From Fodinibius sp964490705 (GTDB lineage: Bacteria > Bacteroidota > Rhodothermia > Balneolales > Balneolaceae): a DNA stretch of 64,000 bases. The translations under genes and the position numbers were made by a program. Below, piece by piece: positions 34,982 through 43,263 of the stretch; the stretch's first letter is position 1, and each line of letters opens with the position of its first letter. Under the pieces are notes generated by a model. The model did not search any database. It had not been told where the DNA came from and was given only the letters and a program-made list of their open reading frames with translations. The stretch covers positions 1 through 64,000 of the forward strand of contig CAZBCG010000003.1 of assembly GCA_964490705.1 (NCBI GenBank), written 5' to 3'.

Positions 34982-36163
34982 ATGAAAGAAGCCGTAATTG
35001 TAGCAGCTGCGCGAACACCCACTGGAAAAGCCAATAAAGGATCATTGCGTTTTACCCCACCAGACACGCTGGGTGGAGAAGTGATAACATCGTTGCTGGA
35101 ACGAGCTCCCAATCTCCAGCCCGAAGAGGTGGATGATGTGATAATGGGTTGTGCCTTTCCCGAAGCAGCACAGGGACTAAATATTGCCCGTCAGTGTGCA
35201 GCACTAGGTGGATTGCCCCCTTCTGTGCCTGCCGCCACAATGAATCGTTTTTGTTCTTCGGGACTACAAACGATTGCGCAGGCTTCGGAGCGAATTATGA
35301 CCGGCGCGGCGGATGTCATTATTGCCGGGGGCGTCGAGTCGATGTCCTTAGTGCCCATGGGCGGATTTGTCGTTGAACCCAACCCCGATCTGGTGGATAA
35401 CTATCCCGAAATTTACATCAATATGGGATTGACGGCTGAAAATGTTGCTGAAAAATACGATGTGAGTCAAGAAGACCAAGACGCCTTTGCCTATCGTAGT
35501 CACCAGCGGGCGTTAAAAGCCTGGGATGAAGGCTTTTTTGATGACCAGATTGTGCCCATCGAAGTGAAAGAAAAGAAAGTAACTGCTGGCGGTGAGGTTG
35601 AGGAAAACGACTTTCTGTTTGATACCGATGAAGGTCCGCGAACCGATACTTCCAAAGAAATTCTGGCTAAGCTAAATCCTGCTTTTAAGCAGGGAGGCTC
35701 TGTGACGGCTGGAAATTCATCTCAGATGAATGATGCGGCGGCAGCTGTATTGGTGATGAGCCGCGAAAAAGCAGAAGAGTTAGGACTCAAGCCAATGGCA
35801 AAATATCATGGATTTTCTGTGGCTGGTGTGCCCCCCGAAATTATGGGGATCGGTCCCGTTGAAGCCGTACCGAAAGTTCTCAAGCAAACGGGAATGGATT
35901 TATCTAATATTGATCTCATCGAGCTTAACGAAGCGTTTGCAGCTCAATCGCTGGCCGTAATTCGCGAGCTGGGTCTTGATGAAGAGATCGTTAATATCAA
36001 CGGTGGTGCCATCGCCATGGGACATCCGCTCGGCTGTACCGGCGCAAAGCTTACTACGCAGATCCTGTACGACCTGCAGCGCCTTGACAAACAATTTGGG
36101 ATGGTTACCATGTGTGTCGGCGGCGGCATGGGCGCAGCCGGTATTTTCGAGAATTTAAGTTAA
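34982..36163 (+). CDS. fadA: Acetyl-CoA acyltransferase (beta-oxidation thiolase)
   Basis: This 393-residue thiolase has the nucleophilic Cys in MNRFCSSGLQT, the His in MGHPLGCTGAK and the second Cys in MVTMCVGGGMGAAG. It cleaves 3-oxoacyl-CoA to acetyl-CoA and a shortened acyl-CoA. Its location after fadN assigns it to fatty-acid degradation, in contrast to PaaJ at 1936. It was probably part of one operon with fadN before the four-helix-bundle gene intervened. A family R1 repeat follows its stop. Confidence 0.92.
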   Translation: MKEAVIVAAARTPTGKANKGSLRFTPPDTLGGEVITSLLERAPNLQPEEVDDVIMGCAFPEAAQGLNIARQCAALGGLPPSVPAATMNRFCSSGLQTIAQASERIMTGAADVIIAGGVESMSLVPMGGFVVEPNPDLVDNYPEIYINMGLTAENVAEKYDVSQEDQDAFAYRSHQRALKAWDEGFFDDQIVPIEVKEKKVTAGGEVEENDFLFDTDEGPRTDTSKEILAKLNPAFKQGGSVTAGNSSQMNDAAAAVLVMSREKAEELGLKPMAKYHGFSVAGVPPEIMGIGPVEAVPKVLKQTGMDLSNIDLIELNEAFAAQSLAVIRELGLDEEIVNINGGAIAMGHPLGCTGAKLTTQILYDLQRLDKQFGMVTMCVGGGMGAAGIFENLS

Positions 36164-36175
36164 TAATAAGTCTAA

Positions 36176-36245
36176 TGTCATCTCGACCGGAGGGAGAGAT
36201 CTGTGTTTTTACAATAAAGATTTCTCGCTTCCGCTCGAAATGACA
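36176..36245. repeat. Interspersed palindromic element, family R1 (copy 3)
   Basis: TGTCATCTCGACCGGAGGG begins the element and CGCTCGAAATGACA ends it, with inner arms GAGAGATCT/AAGATTTCTC. It is the cleanest copy and lies between fadA and the SDR gene. Confidence 0.82.
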
Positions 36246-36266
36246 AGTTATTGAAAATAATTTACC

Positions 36267-37124
36267 ATGTTTACTGATGATACGTTAGAGGGACAAACGA
36301 TTTTAATTACTGGCGGTGGAAGCGGCCTGGGGCTGGCAATGGCCAAAAAATTTGCCTCGCTGGGCAGTAATATTGCCATTTGTGGTCGGACGGAAGACAA
36401 GCTCCAGAATGCGATTGAGGAGATATCCGAAGTCGGAAAAGATGGGACGGAGGCGAAGTATTATGTGGCTGATGTACGGGATTATGATCGTATCGAAGAG
36501 ATGGTCGGAGAAATTGTATCCGACTTTGGAACAATGACCGGTCTTGTCAACAATGCGGCGGGGAATTTTTTGTCGGCTTCTGAGGATTTGAGTCCCGGTG
36601 GATTTAAAGCCGTTGTCGATATTGTGTTACATGGCTCATTTAACTGCACACACGTTTTCGGTAATTATTTGATTGATGAAGAACAGGAAGGAAATATCTT
36701 AAATATGGTGACGACCTATTCGGAGTCCACTGGTTCGGCATTTGTGTTGCCATCGGCCTGTGGGAAAGCGGGCGTATTAGCGATGACGCGGTCGCTGGCC
36801 TACGAATGGGCAGAGTACGATATCCGATTGAATGCCATTGCTCCTGGACCATTTCCAACAAAGGGAGCCTGGAAACGGTTGGTGCCCGATGAAAGTGCCG
36901 AGCAGAAATTCCTGTCTAAAATTCCTGCTGGTCGGTATGGAGATAAGGAAGAACTGGCAAATTTGGCTGCATTCCTGATGTCAGATATGGCGCCGTATAT
37001 CACTGGAGAAAATGTAGTGATTGATGGCGGAGAACGTTTATCGGCCGGGCAGTTTAACTTTATCGATAAGCTGGGATCGCGCGATGAGCTCAAGGGATTT
37101 TTTAAGATGATGCATAAGAAGTGA
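36267..37124 (+). CDS. SDR oxidoreductase, 2,4-dienoyl-CoA reductase-like
   Basis: The 285-residue short-chain dehydrogenase has the cofactor motif ITGGGSGLGLAMAKKF, NNAAGNF, and the active-site segment LPSACGKAGVLAMTRSLAYEWAEYDIRLNAIAPGPF. The usual Tyr of YxxxK is replaced by Ser (SACGK). The Lys is kept, as in NADPH-dependent 2,4-dienoyl-CoA reductases. It would help degrade unsaturated fatty acids. Position next to fadN-fadA supports this over a generic SDR. Confidence 0.82.
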   Translation: MFTDDTLEGQTILITGGGSGLGLAMAKKFASLGSNIAICGRTEDKLQNAIEEISEVGKDGTEAKYYVADVRDYDRIEEMVGEIVSDFGTMTGLVNNAAGNFLSASEDLSPGGFKAVVDIVLHGSFNCTHVFGNYLIDEEQEGNILNMVTTYSESTGSAFVLPSACGKAGVLAMTRSLAYEWAEYDIRLNAIAPGPFPTKGAWKRLVPDESAEQKFLSKIPAGRYGDKEELANLAAFLMSDMAPYITGENVVIDGGERLSAGQFNFIDKLGSRDELKGFFKMMHKK

Positions 37125-37283
37125 CTAGGTAATCAAGTAAAAGGATAGCAAAGGTACAGTGTGAAAGATAAATTTAAAGTCGCCCCATTGTTATTACAAT
37201 CCCTTTCTGCTAGACATATTTTAAAAAAATCTCAGGCATGGTTTTTTGTGAAACAGGTATATGTCATCTTATGCTTGCCGCGT

Positions 37284-37297
37284 CCCGATTATTCGGG
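37284..37297. repeat. CCCGA/TCGGG hairpin
   Basis: A 5-bp GC-rich stem with a TTAT loop lies in the 213-base gap between the convergent SDR and Gfo/Idh/MocA genes. Little else was seen in that gap. Confidence 0.35.
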
Positions 37298-37337
37298 GTT
37301 TCAGGATCTATTTGCAAACATTAATAGACAACTATTG

Positions 37338-38192
37338 CTAAACTCGTGCCAACCGCTTCTTAATCTTTTCCATCGTTTTGGTGAGTTCCATCAGATGGTA
37401 GCCGTTATAAATAGTGGGCCGATTAAGCTCGATCGATTTGATGAACTCCAGGCTGGCCAGCTCGGCAGATTTGGTTGCATCAAACGATTGTTGATTAAAG
37501 TACAGTCGGCGCTGCTCATTTTTTTGTTCTCCCAATCGAACGGATTGTTCGGCAACATTGCAATCCAGTAAGTAATTCCTATCAGCTGCTACGCGATGGT
37601 GGTTGGATTCCGCTGCCGCAGCATTAATATAAATATTGGCCGTAGCTCCACTGTCAAATCGCAGAAAAATATGTAGCAGATAAAGTTGATCTTCGGTAAA
37701 CGACACGGTTTTCAAATCGATATGGTGAACCGCACCGTTAATCCAGCGGAGGCAAAAGGCCAGCTCGTCAATCCAGTAGTAGTCAAAATTGTGACCCGAT
37801 TCGAAATATTCGGTGTGATTTATCTCCCGGGTGATCTGCAGAAAAGAAGGCTTGGCAATCTTTTTGCTCATCCATTTTGAAGCGGGGGCCAATGTAGGCC
37901 AATGCGAAAACTGTAACAGCACATTTGATTCTTCTGCAGCGTGATAGACTTTTTCAACCTCTCTTCTGTCGGTGGGAAGGGGAGCAATTAAAAAAGTGTG
38001 ATATCCCTTTTTAACGGCTTCCAGCACATGTTGCAGTCGTTGATCACTTTCATCGAGCAGCAGGCAGGCATCTACATTACCAATGTCGTTAAGTTTCGAT
38101 GTGATGGTAACTTCGGACACCGAGCGGTGGGGGCGAAGGTGTTTTTCCCAAGCCATAGCCCGCTCTGCAGGTCCTACAATCCCAATTTTCAT
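37338..38192 (-). CDS. Gfo/Idh/MocA-family protein, degenerate cofactor motifs
   Basis: The 284 residues follow the Gfo/Idh/MocA layout: an N-terminal Rossmann half (MKIGIVGPAERAMAWEKHL...) and a C-terminal half with FDYYWIDELAFCLRWINGAVHHIDL. The usual GxGxxG is altered (GPAERA) and the EKP motif that binds cofactor reads IAPLPTD. Dehydrogenase activity is therefore uncertain. The gene stands alone and converges on the SDR gene. No substrate can be inferred. Confidence 0.7.
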   Translation of the reverse strand: MKIGIVGPAERAMAWEKHLRPHRSVSEVTITSKLNDIGNVDACLLLDESDQRLQHVLEAVKKGYHTFLIAPLPTDRREVEKVYHAAEESNVLLQFSHWPTLAPASKWMSKKIAKPSFLQITREINHTEYFESGHNFDYYWIDELAFCLRWINGAVHHIDLKTVSFTEDQLYLLHIFLRFDSGATANIYINAAAAESNHHRVAADRNYLLDCNVAEQSVRLGEQKNEQRRLYFNQQSFDATKSAELASLEFIKSIELNRPTIYNGYHLMELTKTMEKIKKRLARV

Positions 38193-38281
38193 AATCCGAT
38201 AATTAGATGCGATATTAGTATCGAATAATTATGAAATCGGGACCAACTTTCAAAATGAATTGCAGAAAAGGGTGGCTAATT

Positions 38282-38464
38282 TTAATCGGGCATTACCAGA
38301 GCCAAAATGAAATAGAGTAGTACGGGACTTCCCCAGCCCAAAAAAGTAAGGATCACGAATATAATTCTGACGATGGTGGGATCCCATCCCAGATATTCTG
38401 CGATGCCTCCGCAAACGCCGGTAATCATGCGATCAGTTCGTGATTTCTTTAATCGAGCTCCCAT
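38282..38464 (-). CDS. PspC-domain small membrane protein
   Basis: This 60-residue protein is essentially one PspC domain: KKSRTDRMITGVCGGIAEYLGWDPTIVRIIFVIL, then a hydrophobic segment to the end (PVLLYFILALVMPD). PspC proteins sit in the inner membrane and act in envelope-stress control in some bacteria. It lies 54 bases downstream of the phosphatidylcholine synthase gene on the same strand, so they may be co-transcribed. Confidence 0.9.
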   Translation of the reverse strand: MGARLKKSRTDRMITGVCGGIAEYLGWDPTIVRIIFVILTFLGWGSPVLLYFILALVMPD

Positions 38465-38518
38465 AGAGGATATGAGTTAGGTTGGTTTTGTAATGCTTGT
38501 CAGTTTGTTACGTAAAAA

Positions 38519-39202
38519 TCAATCAGATGTTACAGGGGTTTTTAAATTCAGATAAAACGAAAGTCCAAAGTAGTAAAATGGAAATAAAAATGAGGTGTAA
38601 ATTAGCCATGGAGCCGATTCATCAAAATAATACATCAGGGCGATTAACTGCAGGGTGAAAAGAGTGCCCAGCCCCAGCGTGAGTGGACGTAAAAAAGGTG
38701 TTCTGGTGGGATATAGAAATTTTACAGGCAAAAAAGTGACGAAGGCAAACATCAGCAAAATGCCCGATGCAAAGGCTACGGGAAGTTCCAGCAGAAAGAT
38801 GTAAAAGACGACAATGTTCCAGTAGGATGGGAATCCCTGGAAAAAGTGGTCATCGGTTTTGGCACTGATGTTCGAAAAGCCAAAGGCACTGGCGGTGGCA
38901 CAGAGCACGAGCACCCAAATCGGTATTTGCATGGTGGCATATATCCAGAGGAGGGGAGCGATGGTCCAGGTGACAAAATCGATGATGTTATCCATCAGGG
39001 CACCGTCAATTTTGGGAGCATATTTCTTGGTTTGGCTAAGCCGTGCCAATGCCCCGTCGATAGAATCAACGATCGCTGATATCGCTAACACCCAAATAGC
39101 TTCCTGGTAAAATCCATCATAAATAAGGATGATAGCCCATAAGCCGAGCGCTGCACCTAACGCAGTTAATATGTGCACCCCATATGCTGCTGTCTTTTTC
39201 AA
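38519..39202 (-). CDS. pcs: Phosphatidylcholine synthase (CDP-diacylglycerol-choline O-phosphatidyltransferase)
   Basis: The 227-residue CDP-alcohol phosphatidyltransferase has about seven membrane segments. The catalytic motif runs DGALAR - 12 residues - GALMDNIID, in which the 12-residue spacing is that of Pcs enzymes, not the 8 of PgsA/PssA. The block DDHFFQGFPSYWNIVVFY is also Pcs-like. It joins free choline to CDP-diacylglycerol at the inner membrane to give phosphatidylcholine. No choline uptake gene is adjacent. Confidence 0.82.
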   Translation of the reverse strand: MKKTAAYGVHILTALGAALGLWAIILIYDGFYQEAIWVLAISAIVDSIDGALARLSQTKKYAPKIDGALMDNIIDFVTWTIAPLLWIYATMQIPIWVLVLCATASAFGFSNISAKTDDHFFQGFPSYWNIVVFYIFLLELPVAFASGILLMFAFVTFLPVKFLYPTRTPFLRPLTLGLGTLFTLQLIALMYYFDESAPWLIYTSFLFPFYYFGLSFYLNLKTPVTSD

Positions 39203-39250
39203 ACCAGTCGTATCCCAAATGTATGTTTCCTTCCACTAATTTGTCTCGTA

Positions 39251-39289
39251 ATAAAATAAAAAAAGCGGAACCTATGAAGCTCCGCTTTA
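39251..39289 (-). terminator. Intrinsic terminator of the blaI-blaR1-like operon
   Basis: AAAGCGGA (39262-39269) and TCCGCTTT (39281-39288) form an 8-bp stem. On the minus strand it is followed by a T-run (TTTTTTTATTTTATT). It lies 68 bases beyond the blaR1-like stop. Confidence 0.85.
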
Positions 39290-39356
39290 AATTAGCATAA
39301 GAAAATATAGAATTTTACATTCGCCCGATGCTTAATCCATTTAATAATAAATAGTT

Positions 39357-41291
39357 CTATTCAATATTTAGATTTAAAATCGCTTTGTTATATCCAACAT
39401 ATGAAATTGTAATCTCTTGATTACCAGAGGGAACATTCTGAAGCTGAAATTTACCATTTTGATTAGATGCAGTACCTTTACCTACGTCTTGAACCACAAC
39501 ATTGGCACCCGAAAGAGGCTCACCGGTACTGGCATCAACTATAGTACCTGAGACCATCCCCGAGTTATTTTTGGTGAGGTTATTAATCTCAAATTTTTGT
39601 CCATTCATTTTAGGATTTTCGAGATAGCTTGAGGTCGATTCTTTTTGGATTTCGTCATTTTTTGGTAGTTGAAATGTAAATGGTAGCGAATATTGTACAC
39701 GTACCGGTTTACCTCTCTGCATGCCGGGTTCGAATTCGGCCTGTTTTACCACACGCAGGGCTTCTTCATCAGCACCACCGCCAATGCCTCGAATAATCTG
39801 GGGCTTCTCTACCTGTCCTTGCTCATTGACAATAAATTGTACAATTACGCGTCCTTCAATACCGGCTTTACGCGCCATTTCGGGGTAGTTGATCTTTTTC
39901 TGCAGTCCGGCCAATCCTCCTTTTAATTCCGGCATATCTTCCACAGCAACAAAGTAGTTGCCTTGCTCATCACTTTTTTTATGATCTTGTTTAATTTCTT
40001 CGTCAGTCTTTAGATCAGAAAGTGCTTTTTCAGGATTATTGAGCTCAATTTCTACAACGCCATGTTTTGCCGCACTGCTATATTTATCTGTAGCCTTATC
40101 GCCCTTGAGCACATTAATAGACTTAATATACTTTGTTTTCAAGCGGGAAAGTTTTTTCCGTTCAGAGTCATCTTTATTCCAGACTTCTCCATTTACAACA
40201 TAAAGTGGATTTTGCTCTGATGATTTTACCTTCAGTTGCTCTTGAGATTCCTCAACTTCGGCTTTTGTAATACCATTTTCAGCCATATCGGTGCATGAGA
40301 TCGTCAGCACAATGAGCATGGCCGAAGCCAGTGTTAAGAAAATACTTGATCGAAATTTTGAAGAGACGTTGGTTTGAGAAGACATAGTTTGGATGCGTTT
40401 TTTAAGTGAAGATGGATTAACGGCCATACTCATGGCTAATGTTGTTTGATGTTCGCGCTTGGCAAGTTTGTACAACAGGGAGGCATATCGCTTCCTGGAA
40501 AATTCCTTATTGGCCAGCACCTCACCGTCGCAGGTGATTTCACGATACTCCTGGCTGGAATTGTGCAAATAGTGCACCAGCGGATGAATCCAGAAAATAG
40601 CCTTGATAAATATCAGCAGACCATTGAGCAGATAGTCGCGATGTTTGATATGCATCAGCTCATGTTGAACCGCCATCACGAGATCATCAGCATTGGCTTT
40701 GAGATCCGATGGGATGACTATTTTGGTGTTTCGCCATCCATAGGTAAACGGAATGGTAGCATTATCAGAATAGGCGACCAGTGCATTGGCCGCGTGTTTT
40801 TCAACCGCAGGCAGTTTACTTACCAGTTCTGAGCAGTGGCACAGCGGTTGAAAATGCAGTTGCTGTTCCATCTTTTTAAGCTGAAAGAGATCGACTATCA
40901 TTTTAAGCAGGTATATGACCGCTCCCAGAACCAGCACGGTTCCCAGGATTCCCAGCCACATGGTAGGCGAAAACATATTTATAGATGCCGCTGACTCAGA
41001 AGCTGTCGGAGATATAGAAATTGGATTTTGAACCACAAAAAAGGTTGCCGTTCCGGTTGCCTCAACAGTTCGGCCAAAGAAATCAGCCAAAAAAGCACCG
41101 CCAAGGCCCAGCGGTAGCGCCAGCACCAACGCAATGCGACTGTGATATTGATAGACCGGCGGCACTACTTTTGACCAGCGCAAAAATCCGGCTATAGGAA
41201 TAGCGATACATGTCCAGACCAGCAGCGGGAACCAAATATATTCCAGCATCTGGTCTCCGAACGATTCTAAAAAGTCGATGAGTGGTATCAT
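39357..41291 (-). CDS. BlaR1-like M56 metalloprotease with TonB C-terminal and carboxypeptidase-regulatory-like domains
   Basis: The 644-residue protein begins with several membrane segments and an M56 peptidase site H210-E-L-M-H214, then WIHPLVHYLH. After another membrane segment near residue 320 comes a receptor-plug-like part (INVLKGDKATDKYSSAAKHGVVEIEL). Next are a TonB C-terminal domain (GRVIVQFIVNEQGQVEKPQI...) and a closing carboxypeptidase-regulatory-like domain (GTIVDASTGEPLSGANVVVQDVG). BlaR1 normally ends in a penicillin-binding sensor; that is absent. The start overlaps the BlaI-like stop by 4 bp. It probably cleaves that repressor in response to an envelope signal that is not necessarily a beta-lactam. 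Confidence 0.88.
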   Translation of the reverse strand: MIPLIDFLESFGDQMLEYIWFPLLVWTCIAIPIAGFLRWSKVVPPVYQYHSRIALVLALPLGLGGAFLADFFGRTVEATGTATFFVVQNPISISPTASESAASINMFSPTMWLGILGTVLVLGAVIYLLKMIVDLFQLKKMEQQLHFQPLCHCSELVSKLPAVEKHAANALVAYSDNATIPFTYGWRNTKIVIPSDLKANADDLVMAVQHELMHIKHRDYLLNGLLIFIKAIFWIHPLVHYLHNSSQEYREITCDGEVLANKEFSRKRYASLLYKLAKREHQTTLAMSMAVNPSSLKKRIQTMSSQTNVSSKFRSSIFLTLASAMLIVLTISCTDMAENGITKAEVEESQEQLKVKSSEQNPLYVVNGEVWNKDDSERKKLSRLKTKYIKSINVLKGDKATDKYSSAAKHGVVEIELNNPEKALSDLKTDEEIKQDHKKSDEQGNYFVAVEDMPELKGGLAGLQKKINYPEMARKAGIEGRVIVQFIVNEQGQVEKPQIIRGIGGGADEEALRVVKQAEFEPGMQRGKPVRVQYSLPFTFQLPKNDEIQKESTSSYLENPKMNGQKFEINNLTKNNSGMVSGTIVDASTGEPLSGANVVVQDVGKGTASNQNGKFQLQNVPSGNQEITISYVGYNKAILNLNIE

Positions 41292-41671
41292 TGGTCATCC
41301 TCCATATTATCAATCATGCTTTTGATCTCAAGCAGGTCTTTGTCCGTCATATCATCACTTTTCACGAGTGTTTGGATCAGCTGTTTCGGCGATCCCTTGA
41401 ATACCTTTTTCATTAGTTCTGAAATAAGGTTGGTGCGCACAGATTCGGGCTCTTGAGCGGGACTGTAAACATAGGTAACCCCGTCTTTTCGATATTTCAG
41501 ATACCCTTTTTCTTCCAGATTTTTCATTACCGTCATAATGGTAGTATATGCCACCTCACGGTTTTCGAGGATGCGCTTGCGCACCTGCTTTACTGTAGCT
41601 TCACCCATATCCCACACGTGATGCAAGACCTCCATTTCTGTTTCGCCCAAAGGTGTTAGTGATTTTTTCAT
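41288..41671 (-). CDS. BlaI/MecI-family winged-helix repressor
   Basis: The 127 residues match BlaI/Penicillinase_R: LTPLGETEMEVLHHVWDMGEATVKQVRKRILENREVAYTTIMTVMKNLEEKGYLKYRKDG, then a C-terminal dimer and cleavage region. Such repressors are removed by proteolysis driven by the BlaR1 partner encoded immediately downstream (4-bp overlap). The upstream secreted-protein gene ends 12 bases before it. The palindrome at 42204-42225 is a likely binding site. Confidence 0.92.
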   Translation of the reverse strand: MKKSLTPLGETEMEVLHHVWDMGEATVKQVRKRILENREVAYTTIMTVMKNLEEKGYLKYRKDGVTYVYSPAQEPESVRTNLISELMKKVFKGSPKQLIQTLVKSDDMTDKDLLEIKSMIDNMEDDQ

Positions 41672-41683
41672 GAATTCGGTCGT

Positions 41684-42178
41684 CTAATTTTTTGATTTTT
41701 GTTTTGTACTCTTAGGATCAACAAAAGTAATAGGAGCACATTGCGCAAAATTCGATTCGGCCTTCATCGGGAATTGATAATTGGCGCTAAATTTCTGCAG
41801 TAGCTTTTTAAAGCGTTTCTTTTTCTCGGCAGACAACTGGCTTTGATCCAAATTCACAAAATAATAATCAATAGTGCCGTCATTGTTAAAATAGATGCGC
41901 TGGAAAAACGAGGTGCGTCCGCCCCATTTAAAACCATGCTCCATCAAAAACTGTCCGAACTCTTGCATCATATTTCTGTATTCCTGGAGAAACTGAGATT
42001 GGTTTTTACTAAATACCCCTTTATTGGCCATAGCATGTGCAGCACTGGGATAAAGGCTGTCGAGCTCGGTAAACGAAATTCCCGTTGTTTTAGCTTGGTC
42101 AAATGAAGCAGTTACTGGTTGCGCGACTACCGCTGAAATAAATCCCAAAAAGAAGAAGCTGAACAATAGATAACGCAT
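41684..42178 (-). CDS. Secreted protein of unknown function in the blaI-blaR1-like operon
   Basis: This 164-residue protein has a signal peptide cleaved after VVAQ. The mature part is basic at the C-terminus and contains HAMANKGVFSKNQSQFLQEYRNMMQEFGQFLMEHGF and RIYFNNDGTIDYYFVNLD. I do not recognise the family. It is the first gene of a three-gene leftward operon with the repressor and protease, 12 bases before blaI. It is therefore probably controlled by them and might be an effector or the signal sensor. Confidence 0.75.
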   Translation of the reverse strand: MRYLLFSFFFLGFISAVVAQPVTASFDQAKTTGISFTELDSLYPSAAHAMANKGVFSKNQSQFLQEYRNMMQEFGQFLMEHGFKWGGRTSFFQRIYFNNDGTIDYYFVNLDQSQLSAEKKKRFKKLLQKFSANYQFPMKAESNFAQCAPITFVDPKSTKQKSKN

Positions 42179-42203
42179 AAATATATGATTAAATCTATAT
42201 ATG

Positions 42204-42225
42204 TAGTACTAATATAATAGTATTA
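42204..42225. promoter_or_regulatory. Candidate BlaI-type operator
   Basis: TAGTACTA and TAGTATTA are inverted arms (one mismatch) around a six-base ATATAA centre, 26 bases upstream of the first gene of the BlaI-like operon. The AT-rich surroundings could hold its promoter. Autoregulation by BlaI-type repressors is usual; binding here is inferred. Confidence 0.5.
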
Positions 42226-42256
42226 TAATTGAAGTCAAGGCTCAGGGCGAATTTTT

Positions 42257-42742
42257 TTATAAAAATTGGTTGATTAGCGAAACTACTTCTTTGGGTGAAG
42301 AGGCAGTGTGGGGCTTGGGATAGGATAGGGAATCAATAAAATTAATAAGTGATTCAGTGGGGTTGAGCAGTACCAGTGGTTTCTGGGTCTTGAGCGCCAG
42401 CATAATTTCGGATGTTGTGCCTGCGCCGGTCCCCAGGGTTACGACCACATCAGAAGAAAGTACATTGATATTATTGCGGGCACTGCCCATCCCTGTACAA
42501 ATGGAAATATCGAGGTGTTCGGATGCCCCGGTCTTGTCGGATGAGGACAAAATGCCAATGACCAGTCCACCGGCTTTTTGGGCTCCTTTCGAGGCCGCGT
42601 CCATAACGCCGACATTGCGTCCACCGGTAAGCAGATGCCAGTTATTCTGCGCGATCAGTCGGCCGAGCTTAGTGGCATTCTCCAGATTATTAGAAGTCGC
42701 AGAATCGCCGGGCCCCATGACTCCGATAACAGGTTTTGACAT
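42257..42742 (-). CDS. SLOG-family (TIGR00725-like) nucleotide-binding protein
   Basis: The 161 residues form a Rossmann-like SLOG domain: VIGVMGPGDS at the start, LLTGGRNVGVMDAASKGAQKAGG, and the GTGAGTTSEIMLALKT loop that in LOG-type enzymes binds the phosphoribosyl part. The related lysine-decarboxylase-like LOG motif PGGxGTxxE is changed to GTGAGTTSE, as in the TIGR00725 group, whose substrate is unknown. It is a single gene, leftward, upstream of the arabinan locus. Confidence 0.82.
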   Translation of the reverse strand: MSKPVIGVMGPGDSATSNNLENATKLGRLIAQNNWHLLTGGRNVGVMDAASKGAQKAGGLVIGILSSSDKTGASEHLDISICTGMGSARNNINVLSSDVVVTLGTGAGTTSEIMLALKTQKPLVLLNPTESLINFIDSLSYPKPHTASSPKEVVSLINQFL

Positions 42743-43104
42743 AGCAATAAGGTTTGGTGGAACTGACTGATATTACAAACAGGCACAAATTGATCATACA
42801 AATTAATAGCCATTGTTAATAATGAGTTTTCCCCAAATTTCTTTGGAACTGTTGAGACGCTGAGCGTATTCGTAAACTAGGTTTTGCTCTGTTGTTTTAC
42901 TGGTAAATATATAACTCAATAAGGATTGTAGAAGTTAATTTATCTACATAGTAACTAGATTTTTAGCACAGAATTTCAATCTACTAATTATTTTAGGTGA
43001 TATTATTTCGACAAAATAAAAGCAAATAGTGAGAATTTTTCCCAGAAACTTCCCACCAATATTTCGTTCCTTTCAAGCCTAATATATACCCCAGAATTAT
43101 TTAA

Positions 43105-43123
43105 AAGCGTATTTTTTACACTT
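43105..43123. promoter_or_regulatory. Candidate AraR operator 1 (distal)
   Basis: AAGCGTA-TTTTT-TACACTT is a 7-5-7 inverted repeat with one mismatch between arms, 216 bases before the susC ATG. Its right arm equals that of the site at 43245. Confidence 0.6.
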
Positions 43124-43244
43124 ATTACGTTATTGGCATAATTCCTATCCCAGAAAATTTTCATTAAATCATTAACAGGTAAATAAAATTTCCTAAATAG
43201 CTTGCATCTATTTGGGATAATGGTTAAAAATAAAAGACGAGAAC

Positions 43245-43263
43245 AAGTGTAATAAGTACACTT
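43245..43263. promoter_or_regulatory. Candidate AraR operator 2 (proximal, perfect)
   Basis: AAGTGTA-ATAAG-TACACTT is a perfect 7-5-7 inverted repeat 76 bases before the susC ATG. A diverged copy precedes araB at 59041-59059. The regulator encoded in the locus is a Nudix-type AraR. Confidence 0.68.

Noticed and set aside
34982..36163. Second phenylacetate-pathway thiolase
   Set aside because: It is a thiolase, but its position after fadN and distance from the paa genes assign it to fatty-acid beta-oxidation.
1181..36245. CRISPR array
   Set aside because: The repeats are dispersed, palindromic and kilobases apart, with no regular spacers and no cas genes.
39357..41671. Beta-lactam resistance regulator
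   Set aside because: The BlaR1-like protein lacks a penicillin-binding sensor domain and no beta-lactamase gene is linked, so a resistance role is not supported.
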